Shown here: positions 26,653-35,385 of the stretch, piece by piece
Position numbering within the stretch: position 1 is the stretch's first letter
Layout: the number at the start of each line of letters is the position of its first letter
Source of the DNA: Clostridiales bacterium
GTDB lineage: Bacteria; Bacillota; Clostridia; Christensenellales; Aristaeellaceae
Length of the DNA: 64,000 nt
Direction of reading: 5' to 3'
Assembly (NCBI GenBank): GCA_019419995.1
Contig: JAHZHZ010000003.1
Coordinates: 62,001 to 126,000 of the forward strand
Made by a program: the position numbers and the translations under genes
Notes under the pieces: model-generated
Told to the model about the DNA's origin: nothing
Seen by the model: only the letters and a program-made list of their open reading frames with translations
Database searches by the model: none

Positions 26653-29600
26653 CTACAGATCCAGTTCGGCTTCATAGACCAGTTCAGCGCTGCCGTGGAG
26701 GGTGATTCCCTGCTCCCCATAGCGTACCAGCAGGATACCGCCCAGCACATGAACATTAATATCGCTGTCCCGGGCACAAAGGCCATTTTCTACGGCGGCC
26801 ACCACGGCGGCGCAGGCGCCGGTGCCGCAGGCGAGCGTTTCTCCGCTACCGCGTTCAAAGCAGCGCATGCGCAACGTAGTGGGATTGACGACTCGTACAA
26901 ACTCTGTGTTCACCCGCTGAGGGAAAATTTCAGCGTTTTCAAACTGTGGCCCAAGCGTTTCCAGATCCAGGCTGTCCACCTGATCGGTAAAGACGACGCA
27001 GTGAGGATTGCCCATGGAAACACAGTTGATGTGATAGATCTGAGAGCCGATGCGAGCCGGATAATTTATGGCGCGCTCCACGCCCAGCATACAGGGCAGG
27101 CTGGATGTGTGCAGATCAGGCATGCCCATATCGACAGAGACGGAGCTGACCCGCCCATAGCGGGTGTAGAGCTTGAGATGGTGCACGCCGCTGGCGGTTT
27201 CAATGTCCATTTCTTCCCGGGATACAATGCCGTTATCATACAGGTACTTGCCGGCACAGCGGATGCAGTTGCCTGCCATGTGTCCTTCGGAACCGTCCCG
27301 GTTGTACATGCGCATTCGGGCATCTGCGATGTCTGAATTTTCAATCAGGGCAATGCCGTCTGCGCCTACGCCATAGTGGCTGCGGCACAGCCGGACGCAC
27401 AGGGATTCAGGATAGGCGATGATGCCGGAGCGATTGTCGATGACGATGTAATCGTTGCCTGCGGTCTGCATCTTGGAGAAGCGCAGGCGCTGGCGCTCCC
27501 GACGCAGGCGATTGATGTCTACCAGCTCGGTGTTATCCTGGTTGTAGCGGCTGGCAATGCTGTCCGCCAGAGCGTTTGCCGTATCCAGAGAGGTCAGACA
27601 GGCAATGCTGTGAGTCAGTGCCAGGCGGTGCAGCTCGATATAATCTTTCAGAGTGGAATCCAACAGCGCGCCGGTGTAGACGATGTAGTGGATTGTGCCG
27701 CTCTCAATCAATGCCCGGGTGGCCTGCATGTCGGAAATATCGGCTACCGTTGTAACTTCAATTCCCAGAGTAGCGATGGCGGAAGCGGTGCCTGAAGTCG
27801 CATAGAGCTTGCATTTCAGGTCGCTGAACTTTCGGGCCAGGCCCAATACCTCATAGTAGTCATATTCATCCACACTCAGGAGCACTCCCGTTTCTTCACC
27901 GGGACCGGGAAGGCGGAATCCTGCGCTGACCAGTCCCTTGAACAGGGCCTCGCCCACATCTCGTCCGAGCCCCAGCACTTCGCCGGTGGATTTCATTTCC
28001 GGACTGAGATAACTGTTGGCGTCGGTAATCTTTCCAAAGGAGAATACAGGCACCTTCACGGCGCAATAGGGGGGCGTGGGATACAGACCCGTTCCAAAGC
28101 CCAGATCCTTTAGCTTTTCCCCCACCATTACCCGGGAAGCCAGATCCACCATGGGTACGCCGGAAACCTTGCTGATGTAGGGAATGGTCCGCGATGCCCG
28201 GGGATTGACTTCGATGACATACAGTTCCCCCAGATAAATCAGATACTGGATATTGACCAGGCCCTTTGTTCCCAGCGCCAGGGCAAGCTGTGTGGAGCAT
28301 TCCACGATGGTTTCCAGCATGCGGTCATTGATATTGTAGGGCGGATAAACGGCAATGGAGTCGCCGGAATGCACGCCAGCTCGCTCCACATGCTCCATTA
28401 CGCCAGGAATCAATACGTCTCTGCCGTCTGAAATCACATCCACTTCCAATTCAATTCCGGGCATGTACTTATCCACCAGCACCGGATTTTCAATTCCACC
28501 GGCAAGAATGCGGTTCATATAGCGCTCCACATCCTCATGGCGGTGGGCGATGGTCATGTTCTGGCCTCCGATGACATAGCTGGGTCTCAGTAGGACTGGA
28601 TAACCAAGTTCTTCGGCAGCCCTGAATGCTTCCGACAGGGTGCGTACGGCGGCGCCCTTGGGACGGCGGATGGAGAAGCGTTCCAGCAGAGCGTCAAAGC
28701 GTTCCCGGTCCTCTGCGATGTCAATGCCCTCGGCCGAGGTGCCCAGAATGGCGATGCCCTGACGGTGCAGCGCCTGCGTCAGGCGAATGGCCGTCTGCCC
28801 TCCGAAGGCCACCACTACGCCTACCGGTTTTTCCACTTCCAGAACCCCCATTACATCTTCTTCGGTAAGGGGTTCAAAATACAGCCGGTCCGCGGTGTCG
28901 TAGTCAGTGGAAACGGTTTCCGGATTGTTATTGATGATCACCACGTCGTAACCCAGTTTTTTCAGCGTCCAGACGCAATGCACCGAGGAATAGTCAAATT
29001 CGATTCCCTGCCCGATGCGGATGGGTCCAGAACCTAAGACTACGATTACAGGCTTGCCGGTTCGGGGAAAGTTGCGGGATTCGCATTCAGCATCATAGGA
29101 GGAATAGAAGTAGGGGGTTTCTGCGTCGAATTCAGCGCCGCAGGTGTCTACCATCTTGTAACTCATGGGAACATGGAAGGGGACCCGGCTGCCTGAGAGC
29201 TGCTCCAGCGCCGCATCCGGATAGCCCAGCGCTTTGCCTTCCAGATAACTCTGCTGGGTTAGCCCATTTTGAATCCGCCGTTCATAATCGGCCAGCTTAT
29301 TCAGACGATGCAGGAACCAGCGGTCAATTTTAGTGATTTCATGGATGCGCTCCACACTGATCCCGGCTTTGAGGGCTTCAAATACGGTGAAAATTCGATG
29401 ATCATCCACGCGTTGCAGGCGCTCTTCCACGGCTATGCCGCTTTCATCCTTCAGATTCAGCGTATCAAGCTTGATTTCTGCGCCTCGCACCGCCTTCATC
29501 AGCGCCATCTCAAAATTGGAGGCGATGGCCATGACTTCACCCGTGGCTTTCATCTGAGTGCCCAGTTGGCGGCTGGCCCCGGCAAATTTATCGAAGGGCC

Positions 29601-30678
29601 ACTTGGGCAGCTTGACTACCACGTAATCCAGCGTGGGCTCAAAGCAGGCACAAGTCTTTCCGGTGATTTCATTTTTAATCTCGTCCAGGGTATAACCCAG
29701 GGCGATCTGGGTGGTGACTTTGGCGATGGGATATCCGGTGGCCTTGCTGGCCAGGGCGGATGAGCGGGAAACACGGGGATTGACTTCGATGACAGCATAC
29801 TCAAAGCTGTTGGGATTGAGAGCAAACTGGCAATTGCAACCACCCACAATGCCCAGAGCGCTGATGATGTTCAACGAGGCGCTGCGCAGCATCTGGTATT
29901 CGCGGTCGGAGAGGGTGAGGGCAGGGGCCACCACGATGGAGTCACCCGTATGCACACCCACCGGGTCCAAGTTTTCCATGGAACATACGGCAATGACATT
30001 TCCGGCTCCATCCCGCATCACTTCAAATTCGATTTCCTTCCAACCGGCCACAGAGCGCTCAATGAGCACCTGGGTGATGGGAGACAGATCCAGTCCCACC
30101 TGAGCGATCTCCCGGAGGGATTCAGGGCTGTCCGCCGCGCCGCCGCCCGCACCGCCCAGCGTAAAGGCGGGACGGACGATGACCGGATAGCCGATTGTTT
30201 CCGCTACGGCCAGAGCGTCCTCTACACTGTGCGCGATGCCCGAGGGAATGACGGGCTCGCCAATGGCGGTCATGGTATCCTTGAAGAGCTGACGGTCCTC
30301 CGCCTTGTCGATGGCATCGGCGTTGGTGCCGATGAGTTGTACGCCATGGGCCTGCAAAAATCCCTCCCGGGACAGCTGCATAGCCAGGGTCAGGCCAGTC
30401 TGCCCACCCAAGCCCGCCAGCATGCTGTCGGGCTTTTCGTGCTCAATGATGCGTTTGAGGGTACAGGCAGTCAGCGGTTCCAGATAGATCTCATCCGCCA
30501 GCGCCTGGTCTGTCATGATGGTGGCTGGGTTGGAGTTGACCAGCACCACATTGATTCCTGCTGCCTTTAGCACGCGGCAGGCCTGGGCGCCCGCATAGTC
30601 AAATTCAGCGGCCTGGCCGATGACGATGGGCCCGGAGCCAATCATCAGCACCTTTTTAATCTTTGGGTTCAACGGCAT
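26653..30678 (-). CDS. carB: Carbamoyl-phosphate synthase large subunit fused to a diaminopimelate epimerase-like domain
   Basis: One uninterrupted 1341-residue reading frame. Residues about 1-1064 are a complete CarB: two ATP-grasp halves (starting MPLNPKIKKVLMIGSGPIVI and, in the second half, PVIVVLGSGPIRIGQG) and the C-terminal MGS-like allosteric domain (about 935-1064). Without a stop the frame continues into a 277-residue DapF fold (LRFSKMQTAGNDYIVID from 1065). The DapF second catalytic cysteine is present (Cys1284, GETLACGTGAC). At the first site, where DapF has C-G-N-G-x-R-C, this protein has A-G-N-C-I-R-C (Ala1135, Cys1138). CarB makes carbamoyl phosphate with CarA, for arginine and pyrimidine synthesis; DapF makes meso-diaminopimelate for lysine and peptidoglycan. 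The start overlaps carA by 10 bases. Confidence 0.93.
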   Translation of the reverse strand: MPLNPKIKKVLMIGSGPIVIGQAAEFDYAGAQACRVLKAAGINVVLVNSNPATIMTDQALADEIYLEPLTACTLKRIIEHEKPDSMLAGLGGQTGLTLAMQLSREGFLQAHGVQLIGTNADAIDKAEDRQLFKDTMTAIGEPVIPSGIAHSVEDALAVAETIGYPVIVRPAFTLGGAGGGAADSPESLREIAQVGLDLSPITQVLIERSVAGWKEIEFEVMRDGAGNVIAVCSMENLDPVGVHTGDSIVVAPALTLSDREYQMLRSASLNIISALGIVGGCNCQFALNPNSFEYAVIEVNPRVSRSSALASKATGYPIAKVTTQIALGYTLDEIKNEITGKTCACFEPTLDYVVVKLPKWPFDKFAGASRQLGTQMKATGEVMAIASNFEMALMKAVRGAEIKLDTLNLKDESGIAVEERLQRVDDHRIFTVFEALKAGISVERIHEITKIDRWFLHRLNKLADYERRIQNGLTQQSYLEGKALGYPDAALEQLSGSRVPFHVPMSYKMVDTCGAEFDAETPYFYSSYDAECESRNFPRTGKPVIVVLGSGPIRIGQGIEFDYSSVHCVWTLKKLGYDVVIINNNPETVSTDYDTADRLYFEPLTEEDVMGVLEVEKPVGVVVAFGGQTAIRLTQALHRQGIAILGTSAEGIDIAEDRERFDALLERFSIRRPKGAAVRTLSEAFRAAEELGYPVLLRPSYVIGGQNMTIAHRHEDVERYMNRILAGGIENPVLVDKYMPGIELEVDVISDGRDVLIPGVMEHVERAGVHSGDSIAVYPPYNINDRMLETIVECSTQLALALGTKGLVNIQYLIYLGELYVIEVNPRASRTIPYISKVSGVPMVDLASRVMVGEKLKDLGFGTGLYPTPPYCAVKVPVFSFGKITDANSYLSPEMKSTGEVLGLGRDVGEALFKGLVSAGFRLPGPGEETGVLLSVDEYDYYEVLGLARKFSDLKCKLYATSGTASAIATLGIEVTTVADISDMQATRALIESGTIHYIVYTGALLDSTLKDYIELHRLALTHSIACLTSLDTANALADSIASRYNQDNTELVDINRLRRERQRLRFSKMQTAGNDYIVIDNRSGIIAYPESLCVRLCRSHYGVGADGIALIENSDIADARMRMYNRDGSEGHMAGNCIRCAGKYLYDNGIVSREEMDIETASGVHHLKLYTRYGRVSSVSVDMGMPDLHTSSLPCMLGVERAINYPARIGSQIYHINCVSMGNPHCVVFTDQVDSLDLETLGPQFENAEIFPQRVNTEFVRVVNPTTLRMRCFERGSGETLACGTGACAAVVAAVENGLCARDSDINVHVLGGILLVRYGEQGITLHGSAELVYEAELDL

Positions 30679-31739
30679 ACCTCATCGCCTCCCATCATGG
30701 AAATGAAGCGGTCAAAGAGAAAGGAAGTATCTCTGGGGCCTGAACAGGCCTCGGGGTGAAACTGTACGGTAAAGGCGTTAAATTCAGGGTAATCAATGCC
30801 CTCGCAGGTTCCATCATTGGCGTTGATGTAACTGAGGCGGCCCTGTCGGATGGAATCCGAAGCCACCGCGTAACCGTGGTTTTGACTGGTGATGTAGCAG
30901 CGCTGGCCGTTCACTTCCCGCACGGGCTGATTGGCGCCCCGATGGCCGTATTTCATTTTCTGGGTTTTTGCCCCGGCGGCCAAGGCCGTCAACTGATGGC
31001 CCAGGCAGATGCCAAAGAGGGGCAGTTTGCCCAGCAATTTTTCAATCTGCGCAATGCAGTAGCGGTTTTCGGCGGGGTCTCCGGGCCCGTTGGAGAGCAT
31101 AACCCCGTCGTAACCGGCGCCCAGCAGGCTGTCTGCCGAGGTGGAGGCGGGGAGGATGGTCACGTCGCAGCCCCGGCGCTGAAGTTCCCGGGCGATGTTG
31201 CGCTTTGCGCCATAATCGATGAGGGCAATTTTATAACGGGCTGTGCCCTCGGCAGGAAGTAGCCTAGGCGCTTTACAGCTGACAGCGTCCACGACACCGC
31301 TGATCCGGTAATTGCAAATTTCGCTCAGATCTTCGGGGATTTTCGCACAAATGCGGGCGTTCATAACCCCATGTTCCCGAATTTTTCGCGTCAGCGCCCG
31401 AGTATCCAGACCGCAGATGCCGGGAATGCCATGGGCCTTGAGAAAGGCATCAACATTCCCCTGGCTGCGGAAATTGGAGGGCGAGTCGCACCAATGCCGC
31501 ACGACATAGCCCTTCGCGGCACAGCTTCCCTCGAAGTCTGATTCGATGATGCCGTAATTGCCGATCAATGGAAAAGTCTGCATGATAATCTGCCCGGCAT
31601 AGCTGGGATCTGTGAGGGTTTCGATGTAGCCCACCATACCCGTCGTGAACACTAATTCGCCGGTAGCTTCCGCTTCCGCTCCAAATCCAATGCCCTCATA
31701 GATGCTTCCGTCGGACAATACCAGATATGCTTTGCCCAT
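30669..31739 (-). CDS. carA: Carbamoyl-phosphate synthase small subunit
   Basis: Glutaminase subunit that hydrolyses glutamine and channels ammonia to CarB. About 356 residues, normal length. The N-terminal CPSase domain (MGKAYLVLSDGSIYEGIGFG) is followed by a class I glutamine amidotransferase with the nucleophile Cys in LFGICLGHQL, and the His-Glu pair in FTVQFHPEACSGP. Start MGKAYLVL at 31739 has GAGGGAG 4 bases upstream; an extra nine-codon upstream extension is unlikely. It lies between argF (30 bases away) and carB (overlapping), forming argF-carA-carB. Confidence 0.97.
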   Translation of the reverse strand: MGKAYLVLSDGSIYEGIGFGAEAEATGELVFTTGMVGYIETLTDPSYAGQIIMQTFPLIGNYGIIESDFEGSCAAKGYVVRHWCDSPSNFRSQGNVDAFLKAHGIPGICGLDTRALTRKIREHGVMNARICAKIPEDLSEICNYRISGVVDAVSCKAPRLLPAEGTARYKIALIDYGAKRNIARELQRRGCDVTILPASTSADSLLGAGYDGVMLSNGPGDPAENRYCIAQIEKLLGKLPLFGICLGHQLTALAAGAKTQKMKYGHRGANQPVREVNGQRCYITSQNHGYAVASDSIRQGRLSYINANDGTCEGIDYPEFNAFTVQFHPEACSGPRDTSFLFDRFISMMGGDEVCR

Positions 31740-31769
31740 GTATCTCCCTCTTTTCGATAGCTCCAAGCG

Positions 31770-32756
31770 TTACTTCAAGGTGGCCAGCATGACAGCCTTG
31801 ATGGTGTGCATACGGTTCTCGGCCTCATCAAATACGATGGAGGCGGGGGACTCAAACACTTCGTCGGTAACTTCCATTTCATTTAAACCGTATTTGGCAG
31901 AGATTTCCCGGCCGATTCCGGTGTTTAAATCGTGAAAGGATGGCAGACAGTGCATAAACACGCAATCCTGCGCGGCTTGTTTCATCAGGGCGGCGTTGAC
32001 CTGGTAGGGGGATAGATCCCGTATGCGCTGAGCCCAGACTTCATCGGGTTCACCCATGGAGACCCAGACATCTGTGTAAATTACGTTTGCATGCTGAACT
32101 GCCTGGACGGGGTCCTCGCAGAATTCCAGCGTGGCGCCTGTCTCTGCCGCAATGGACTGGCATTGCTTAATCAATGCAGCATCGGGGAAATAGGCTTTGG
32201 GCGCGCATGCAACGAAATGCAGACCCATCTTTGCGCAGCCAACCATCAGCGAATTACCCATGTTGTAGCGGGCATCCCCCATGTATACCAGTTTGATGCC
32301 CTTCAACCGTCCAAAGTGTTCCCGGATCGTCAGAAAGTCGGCTAGAATCTGCGTGGGGTGAAATTCGTTGGTCAGTCCGTTCCACACCGGCACGCCGGCG
32401 TATTTAGCCAGGGTTTCTACAATCTCTTGGCCGAAGCCGCGGTATTCGATTCCGTCATACATGCGTCCCAATACCCGGGCCGTATCCGCAATGGATTCTT
32501 TTTTCCCGATCTGAGACCCGCTGGGGTCCAGATAGGTCACGCCCATTCCCAGATCGTGGGCGGCCACTTCAAAACTGCAGCGCGTCCGTGTGCTGGTCTT
32601 TTCAAAGATCAACGCAATGTTCTTGCCCTTTAAAACATCCTGCGCCATCCCGGCCTTCTTTTCGGCCTTCAGCTGTGCAGACAGATCGATCAGTTCGCTG
32701 ATCTGAGCGGGTGTAAAGTCCAACAATTTTAAAAAGCTTTGTCCCTTCATGGTCAT
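31770..32756 (-). CDS. argF: Ornithine carbamoyltransferase
   Basis: Transfers carbamoyl phosphate to ornithine to make citrulline. About 328 residues. Signature motifs: carbamoyl-phosphate site [12 protein letters not shown], the HPTQ motif ([11 protein letters not shown]), the ornithine-binding [11 protein letters not shown] and the HCLP motif ([11 protein letters not shown]). The start at 32756 (MTMKGQSF; 32750 is an alternative) has GGGAG 9 bases upstream. First gene of argF-carA-carB, so the operon supplies and immediately uses carbamoyl phosphate, pointing to an arginine role. Catabolic (arcB) use is less likely because no arcA or arcC accompanies it. Confidence 0.95.
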   Translation of the reverse strand: MTMKGQSFLKLLDFTPAQISELIDLSAQLKAEKKAGMAQDVLKGKNIALIFEKTSTRTRCSFEVAAHDLGMGVTYLDPSGSQIGKKESIADTARVLGRMYDGIEYRGFGQEIVETLAKYAGVPVWNGLTNEFHPTQILADFLTIREHFGRLKGIKLVYMGDARYNMGNSLMVGCAKMGLHFVACAPKAYFPDAALIKQCQSIAAETGATLEFCEDPVQAVQHANVIYTDVWVSMGEPDEVWAQRIRDLSPYQVNAALMKQAAQDCVFMHCLPSFHDLNTGIGREISAKYGLNEMEVTDEVFESPASIVFDEAENRMHTIKAVMLATLK

Positions 32757-32789
32757 TTTCTTCGGCTCCCTTGTGTTTGATGATGTCCT

Positions 32790-32818
32790 ATTATAGCTCA
32801 TGTCTTATAATTATTCAA
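32790..32818 (-). promoter_or_regulatory. Promoter of argF-carA-carB
   Basis: On the minus strand, TTGAAT (32813-32818), a 17-base spacer and TATAAT (32790-32795). No clear ARG-box palindrome was found around it. Confidence 0.8.
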
Positions 32819-32900
32819 TAGTTTTGCGGAAAATTTCTGTATAAAAGGGGAACTTGAGAATAAATGTACAAATAAATTTGAAAATTTACATAAATATTCA

Positions 32901-32929
32901 TTGACAGGCGAAAAAGAATGTGCTATCCT
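32901..32929 (+). promoter_or_regulatory. Promoter of the amino-acid binding protein gene
   Basis: TTGACA (32901-32906), a 17-base spacer and TATCCT (32924-32929), divergent from the argF promoter and about 60 bases before the start codon. Confidence 0.7.
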
Positions 32930-32986
32930 TGGCCCATCATTTCCGAAAGGAAAATTGGGAAAAACAGATTGGGAGGTTGGAGAAGA

Positions 32987-33742
32987 ATGAAGAAGTTGTT
33001 TGTTCTTTTGATGGCTGGTTTGCTGGGATTTGCGGGCATGGCTTGTGCCGAGACTCAGACGCTGATTATGGGCTCCAGCATTGATTTTGCGCCCTATGAG
33101 TACTACGATGATGCCACTGGCGAGATTGTAGGCATTGATGTGGAAATCGTACAGGCGGTGGCGGAAAAAATGGGTTGCCAGGTGGAGATCGTGGATATGC
33201 AGTTCGATTCCATCATCGCCGCAGTGGTGAGCGGCAAGGTGGACTTTGGCATGTCTGGTTTCACCATCACCGAAGAGCGCAAAGAAAGCGTAGATTTCAG
33301 TATTCCGTATACCACTGCCAAGCAATCCGTCATTGTGCCTGAAGGCAGTTCAATTACATCGGTGGATGATCTCTTTAATCTGGAAAAAAGCTTTAAAATA
33401 GGCGTTCAGATTGGAACCACCGGAGATTTGTTCATTACAGATGATGTTGAGCAGAAGGGCTTGTCCCATAGCGTAGAGAGATACAATAAAGCTCCGGATG
33501 CCATAGTAGCCCTCAACAGCGGAAAGGTGGATTGCGTGATCATCGACGACCAGGTAGCCGTTAACTTTGTTAACAGCAACGAAGGTCTGTCCATTCTGGA
33601 TACCGCCTATGCGCAGGAGGAATATGCCGTGTGCTTTGCCAAGGGAAGCGACCTGCTGGAGCCCTTTAATGCTGCGCTGGAGGAGCTGATTGCGGACGGC
33701 AGTGTACAGGCCATTCTGGATAAGTATATTTCTGTGGAATAA
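32987..33742 (+). CDS. Amino-acid ABC transporter substrate-binding protein (orphan)
   Basis: About 251 residues, type 3 solute-binding fold. The signal peptide (MKKLFVLLMAGLLGFAGMACA, cleavage about 21) could also be read as a weak lipoprotein signal because of the Cys near the cleavage site. The mature part has the family's SSIDFAPYEYYD start, the GIDVEIVQAVAEKMG helix, and the SGFTITEERKESVDFS ligand-site segment, matching polar or basic amino-acid binding proteins. Start ATG 32987 has GGTTGGAG upstream; the longer frame to 32918 is not supported. No permease or ATPase gene is adjacent, so it must use a transporter encoded elsewhere. Divergent from argF, so arginine or ornithine is a conceivable ligand (inference). 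Confidence 0.88.
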   Translation: MKKLFVLLMAGLLGFAGMACAETQTLIMGSSIDFAPYEYYDDATGEIVGIDVEIVQAVAEKMGCQVEIVDMQFDSIIAAVVSGKVDFGMSGFTITEERKESVDFSIPYTTAKQSVIVPEGSSITSVDDLFNLEKSFKIGVQIGTTGDLFITDDVEQKGLSHSVERYNKAPDAIVALNSGKVDCVIIDDQVAVNFVNSNEGLSILDTAYAQEEYAVCFAKGSDLLEPFNAALEELIADGSVQAILDKYISVE

Positions 33743-33775
33743 GTTTTTAAAGCATAAAAGTGCGCAAATACACAG

Positions 33776-33811
33776 AAATCCCCGCGTCTAATCGGACGCG
33801 GGGATTTTTCT
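33776..33811. terminator. Bidirectional terminator between the binding protein gene and tlyA
   Basis: A 13-bp inverted repeat (33776-33788 and 33795-33807, AAATCCCCGCGTC type) followed by TTCT on the plus strand and preceded by A-rich sequence that gives T residues on the minus strand, between convergent genes. Confidence 0.85.
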
Positions 33812-34643
33812 ATGAGAACTTTTTCGAACGGCGCAAGCGGGCATGCGCCTCTCGCACAAGGGAACGTATTTGAGAGGGTTCCGGGGCGGAGCAATTGTTG
33901 TGTTCAGGAACGAGGTGTGCCAGGAATTCTAAATTGCCCTGGGTGCCCAGAATGGGGGAATAATCGAATGATAGAATTTTCCAGCCCGATAGAGGGGCCT
34001 GGTTTGCCAGATTCAAAAGTACTTTCTCGTGCACGGCGGGGTTGGTGATAATTCCTTTTTTTCCCTTCTGCTCGATGCCTGCCTCAAATTGCGGTTTCAC
34101 CAACGAAATTAATTCACCTTGGGGGCCCAGAACATTGCCCAATGCCGGCAAAATTTTAAGGATGGAAATAAAGGAGACGTCCATCACCGCCAGATCAGGC
34201 TGCTGGGAAAACATATCCGGAGTCAGGGCGCGTGCGTTTACCTTGTCCATCTGCACGACGCGGGGGTCCGATGCGATTTTTTGATCCAGCTGCCCTATGC
34301 CTACATCCAGCGCATAGACCAATTTGGCGCCGTTTTGTAGCAATACATCGGTAAAACCACCGGTAGAAGCTCCCACGTCCAGCGCGATTCGACCGTCGGG
34401 GACCACGTGAAAGCTCTTTAATGCGTGCTCCAATTTAAATCCCCCTCTACTTACGTAGGGGCACCATTCCCCTCGGATTTCAATTTGGGATTCGCATGAA
34501 AGCTTTTGAGCGGGCTTTTGAATGAGCAGGCCATCTGCATAGGCAAGTCCTGCGCCTATCAACGCTTGAGCGCGTTCTCGGCTGGCGGCAAAACCTTGCT
34601 TGTATAGCAATAGATCTGCTCGGAGTTCTTCTCTTTCCACCAT
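33810..34643 (-). CDS. tlyA: TlyA-family rRNA (cytidine-2'-O)-methyltransferase
   Basis: About 277 residues. An N-terminal S4 RNA-binding domain (about 1-65) precedes an FtsJ-like SAM methyltransferase domain with the SAM loop LDVGASTGGFTD (about residue 88), the VYALDVG motif, and the catalytic-type K-D-K-E set typical of FtsJ folds (Asp in VMDVSFI, Lys in LVKPQFEAG). TlyA methylates C1409 of 16S and C1920 of 23S rRNA in known cases and sensitises to capreomycin. Start MVEREELRAD at 34643 has GGAGG 7 bases upstream. In many Clostridia it lies with xseAB, dxs, recN; here it stands alone. Confidence 0.93.
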   Translation of the reverse strand: MVEREELRADLLLYKQGFAASRERAQALIGAGLAYADGLLIQKPAQKLSCESQIEIRGEWCPYVSRGGFKLEHALKSFHVVPDGRIALDVGASTGGFTDVLLQNGAKLVYALDVGIGQLDQKIASDPRVVQMDKVNARALTPDMFSQQPDLAVMDVSFISILKILPALGNVLGPQGELISLVKPQFEAGIEQKGKKGIITNPAVHEKVLLNLANQAPLSGWKILSFDYSPILGTQGNLEFLAHLVPEHNNCSAPEPSQIRSLVREAHARLRRSKKFS

Positions 34644-34672
34644 GGTGGTTCCTCCAATAATTCTTTCCGAAT

Positions 34673-34701
34673 AGTATGAATCCATGATTCCTGAATGTCA
34701 A
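34673..34701 (-). promoter_or_regulatory. Promoter of tlyA
   Basis: On the minus strand, TTGACA (34696-34701), a 17-base spacer and CATACT (34673-34678), 30 bases before the start codon. Confidence 0.65.
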
Positions 34702-34726
34702 TATCTGGGAAATTGACTATTTTTTA

Positions 34727-34755
34727 TTGACTAATTATGTATAAATTGATAATAT
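34727..34755 (+). promoter_or_regulatory. Promoter of the CAP-domain protein gene
   Basis: TTGACT (34727-34732), a 17-base spacer and TAATAT (34750-34755), followed about 40 bases later by AAAGGAGAG and the TTG start. Confidence 0.65.
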
Positions 34756-34808
34756 TGTTTCGAAATATATTTCAAAAGAATGAATTGACACAAAGGAGAG
34801 TGAAATAA

Positions 34809-35243
34809 TTGAGGCTTAGAAGGAGTATAACGCTTTTGTTGGCGCTGTTGCTCATGACGGTGGGTATGGCATATGCAGATACCTATTTGGATTCCTATGC
34901 CAGCGCGGTGGTAGACGAGGTAAACATGGAGCGAGCTAAGCAGGGCCTGGGCGAAGTTCGTGTGGATGCCAGGCTGACAGAAGCGGCTCGGGTTCGGGCG
35001 AAGGAAATCGTAGAAAAATTTAGCCATACGCGTCCGGACGGCAGCAATTGGAGCACGGTATCGGAAGTAGCTTATGGGGAAAACATTGCCCGGGGTCAGA
35101 AGACGGTGGACAAAGTTATGGCGGCCTGGATGAGTTCAGATGGACATCGCAGAAACATTCTGCGCTCAAGTTATGGGTCCATTGGTGTGTGCTGTTATAA
35201 AGCAGGAAACATATATTACTGGGTTCAGTTGTTCGGCAAATGA
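34809..35243 (+). CDS. Secreted CAP (SCP/PR1) domain protein
   Basis: 144 residues. Probable TTG start at 34809, 8 bases after GGAGAG. A signal peptide (about 1-23, ending GMAYA) precedes a CAP domain (about 30-144): VDEVNMERAKQGL, the H-containing FSHTRPDG motif, the GENIARG motif and SSDGHRRNILR. This is YkwD-like; the histidines and glutamates of the CAP cavity are all visible. CAP proteins of Bacillota are extracellular, with unclear biochemical roles that include sporulation-related coat functions in some cases. It is short compared with YkwD (about 250 residues) because it has no N-terminal repeat region. Confidence 0.88.
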   Translation: MRLRRSITLLLALLLMTVGMAYADTYLDSYASAVVDEVNMERAKQGLGEVRVDARLTEAARVRAKEIVEKFSHTRPDGSNWSTVSEVAYGENIARGQKTVDKVMAAWMSSDGHRRNILRSSYGSIGVCCYKAGNIYYWVQLFGK

Positions 35244-35346
35244 GGAAGCGCGAATACGTTTGGCGGAAATGACTTCCCTTAGGCGCTATAGGGGCCAGCC
35301 GCCTCAGGCGGAAAATAAAAGCATAGGAGACCCGTTTTATGCGGAG

Positions 35347-35373
35347 GCCGCGTTCGATATTGACGAACGCGGC
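35347..35373. terminator. Hairpin between the CAP gene and the MATE gene
   Basis: A 10-bp perfect inverted repeat (GCCGCGTTCG / CGAACGCGGC) with a 7-base loop between convergent genes. There is no T-run on either side, so its role as terminator is uncertain. Confidence 0.4.
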
Positions 35374-35385
35374 TTAAACAAGCCA

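Noticed and set aside
30669..31766. Nine-codon longer N terminus for carA
   Set aside because: It would put the GAGGGAG ribosome binding site inside the gene; the family starts at MGKAYLVL.
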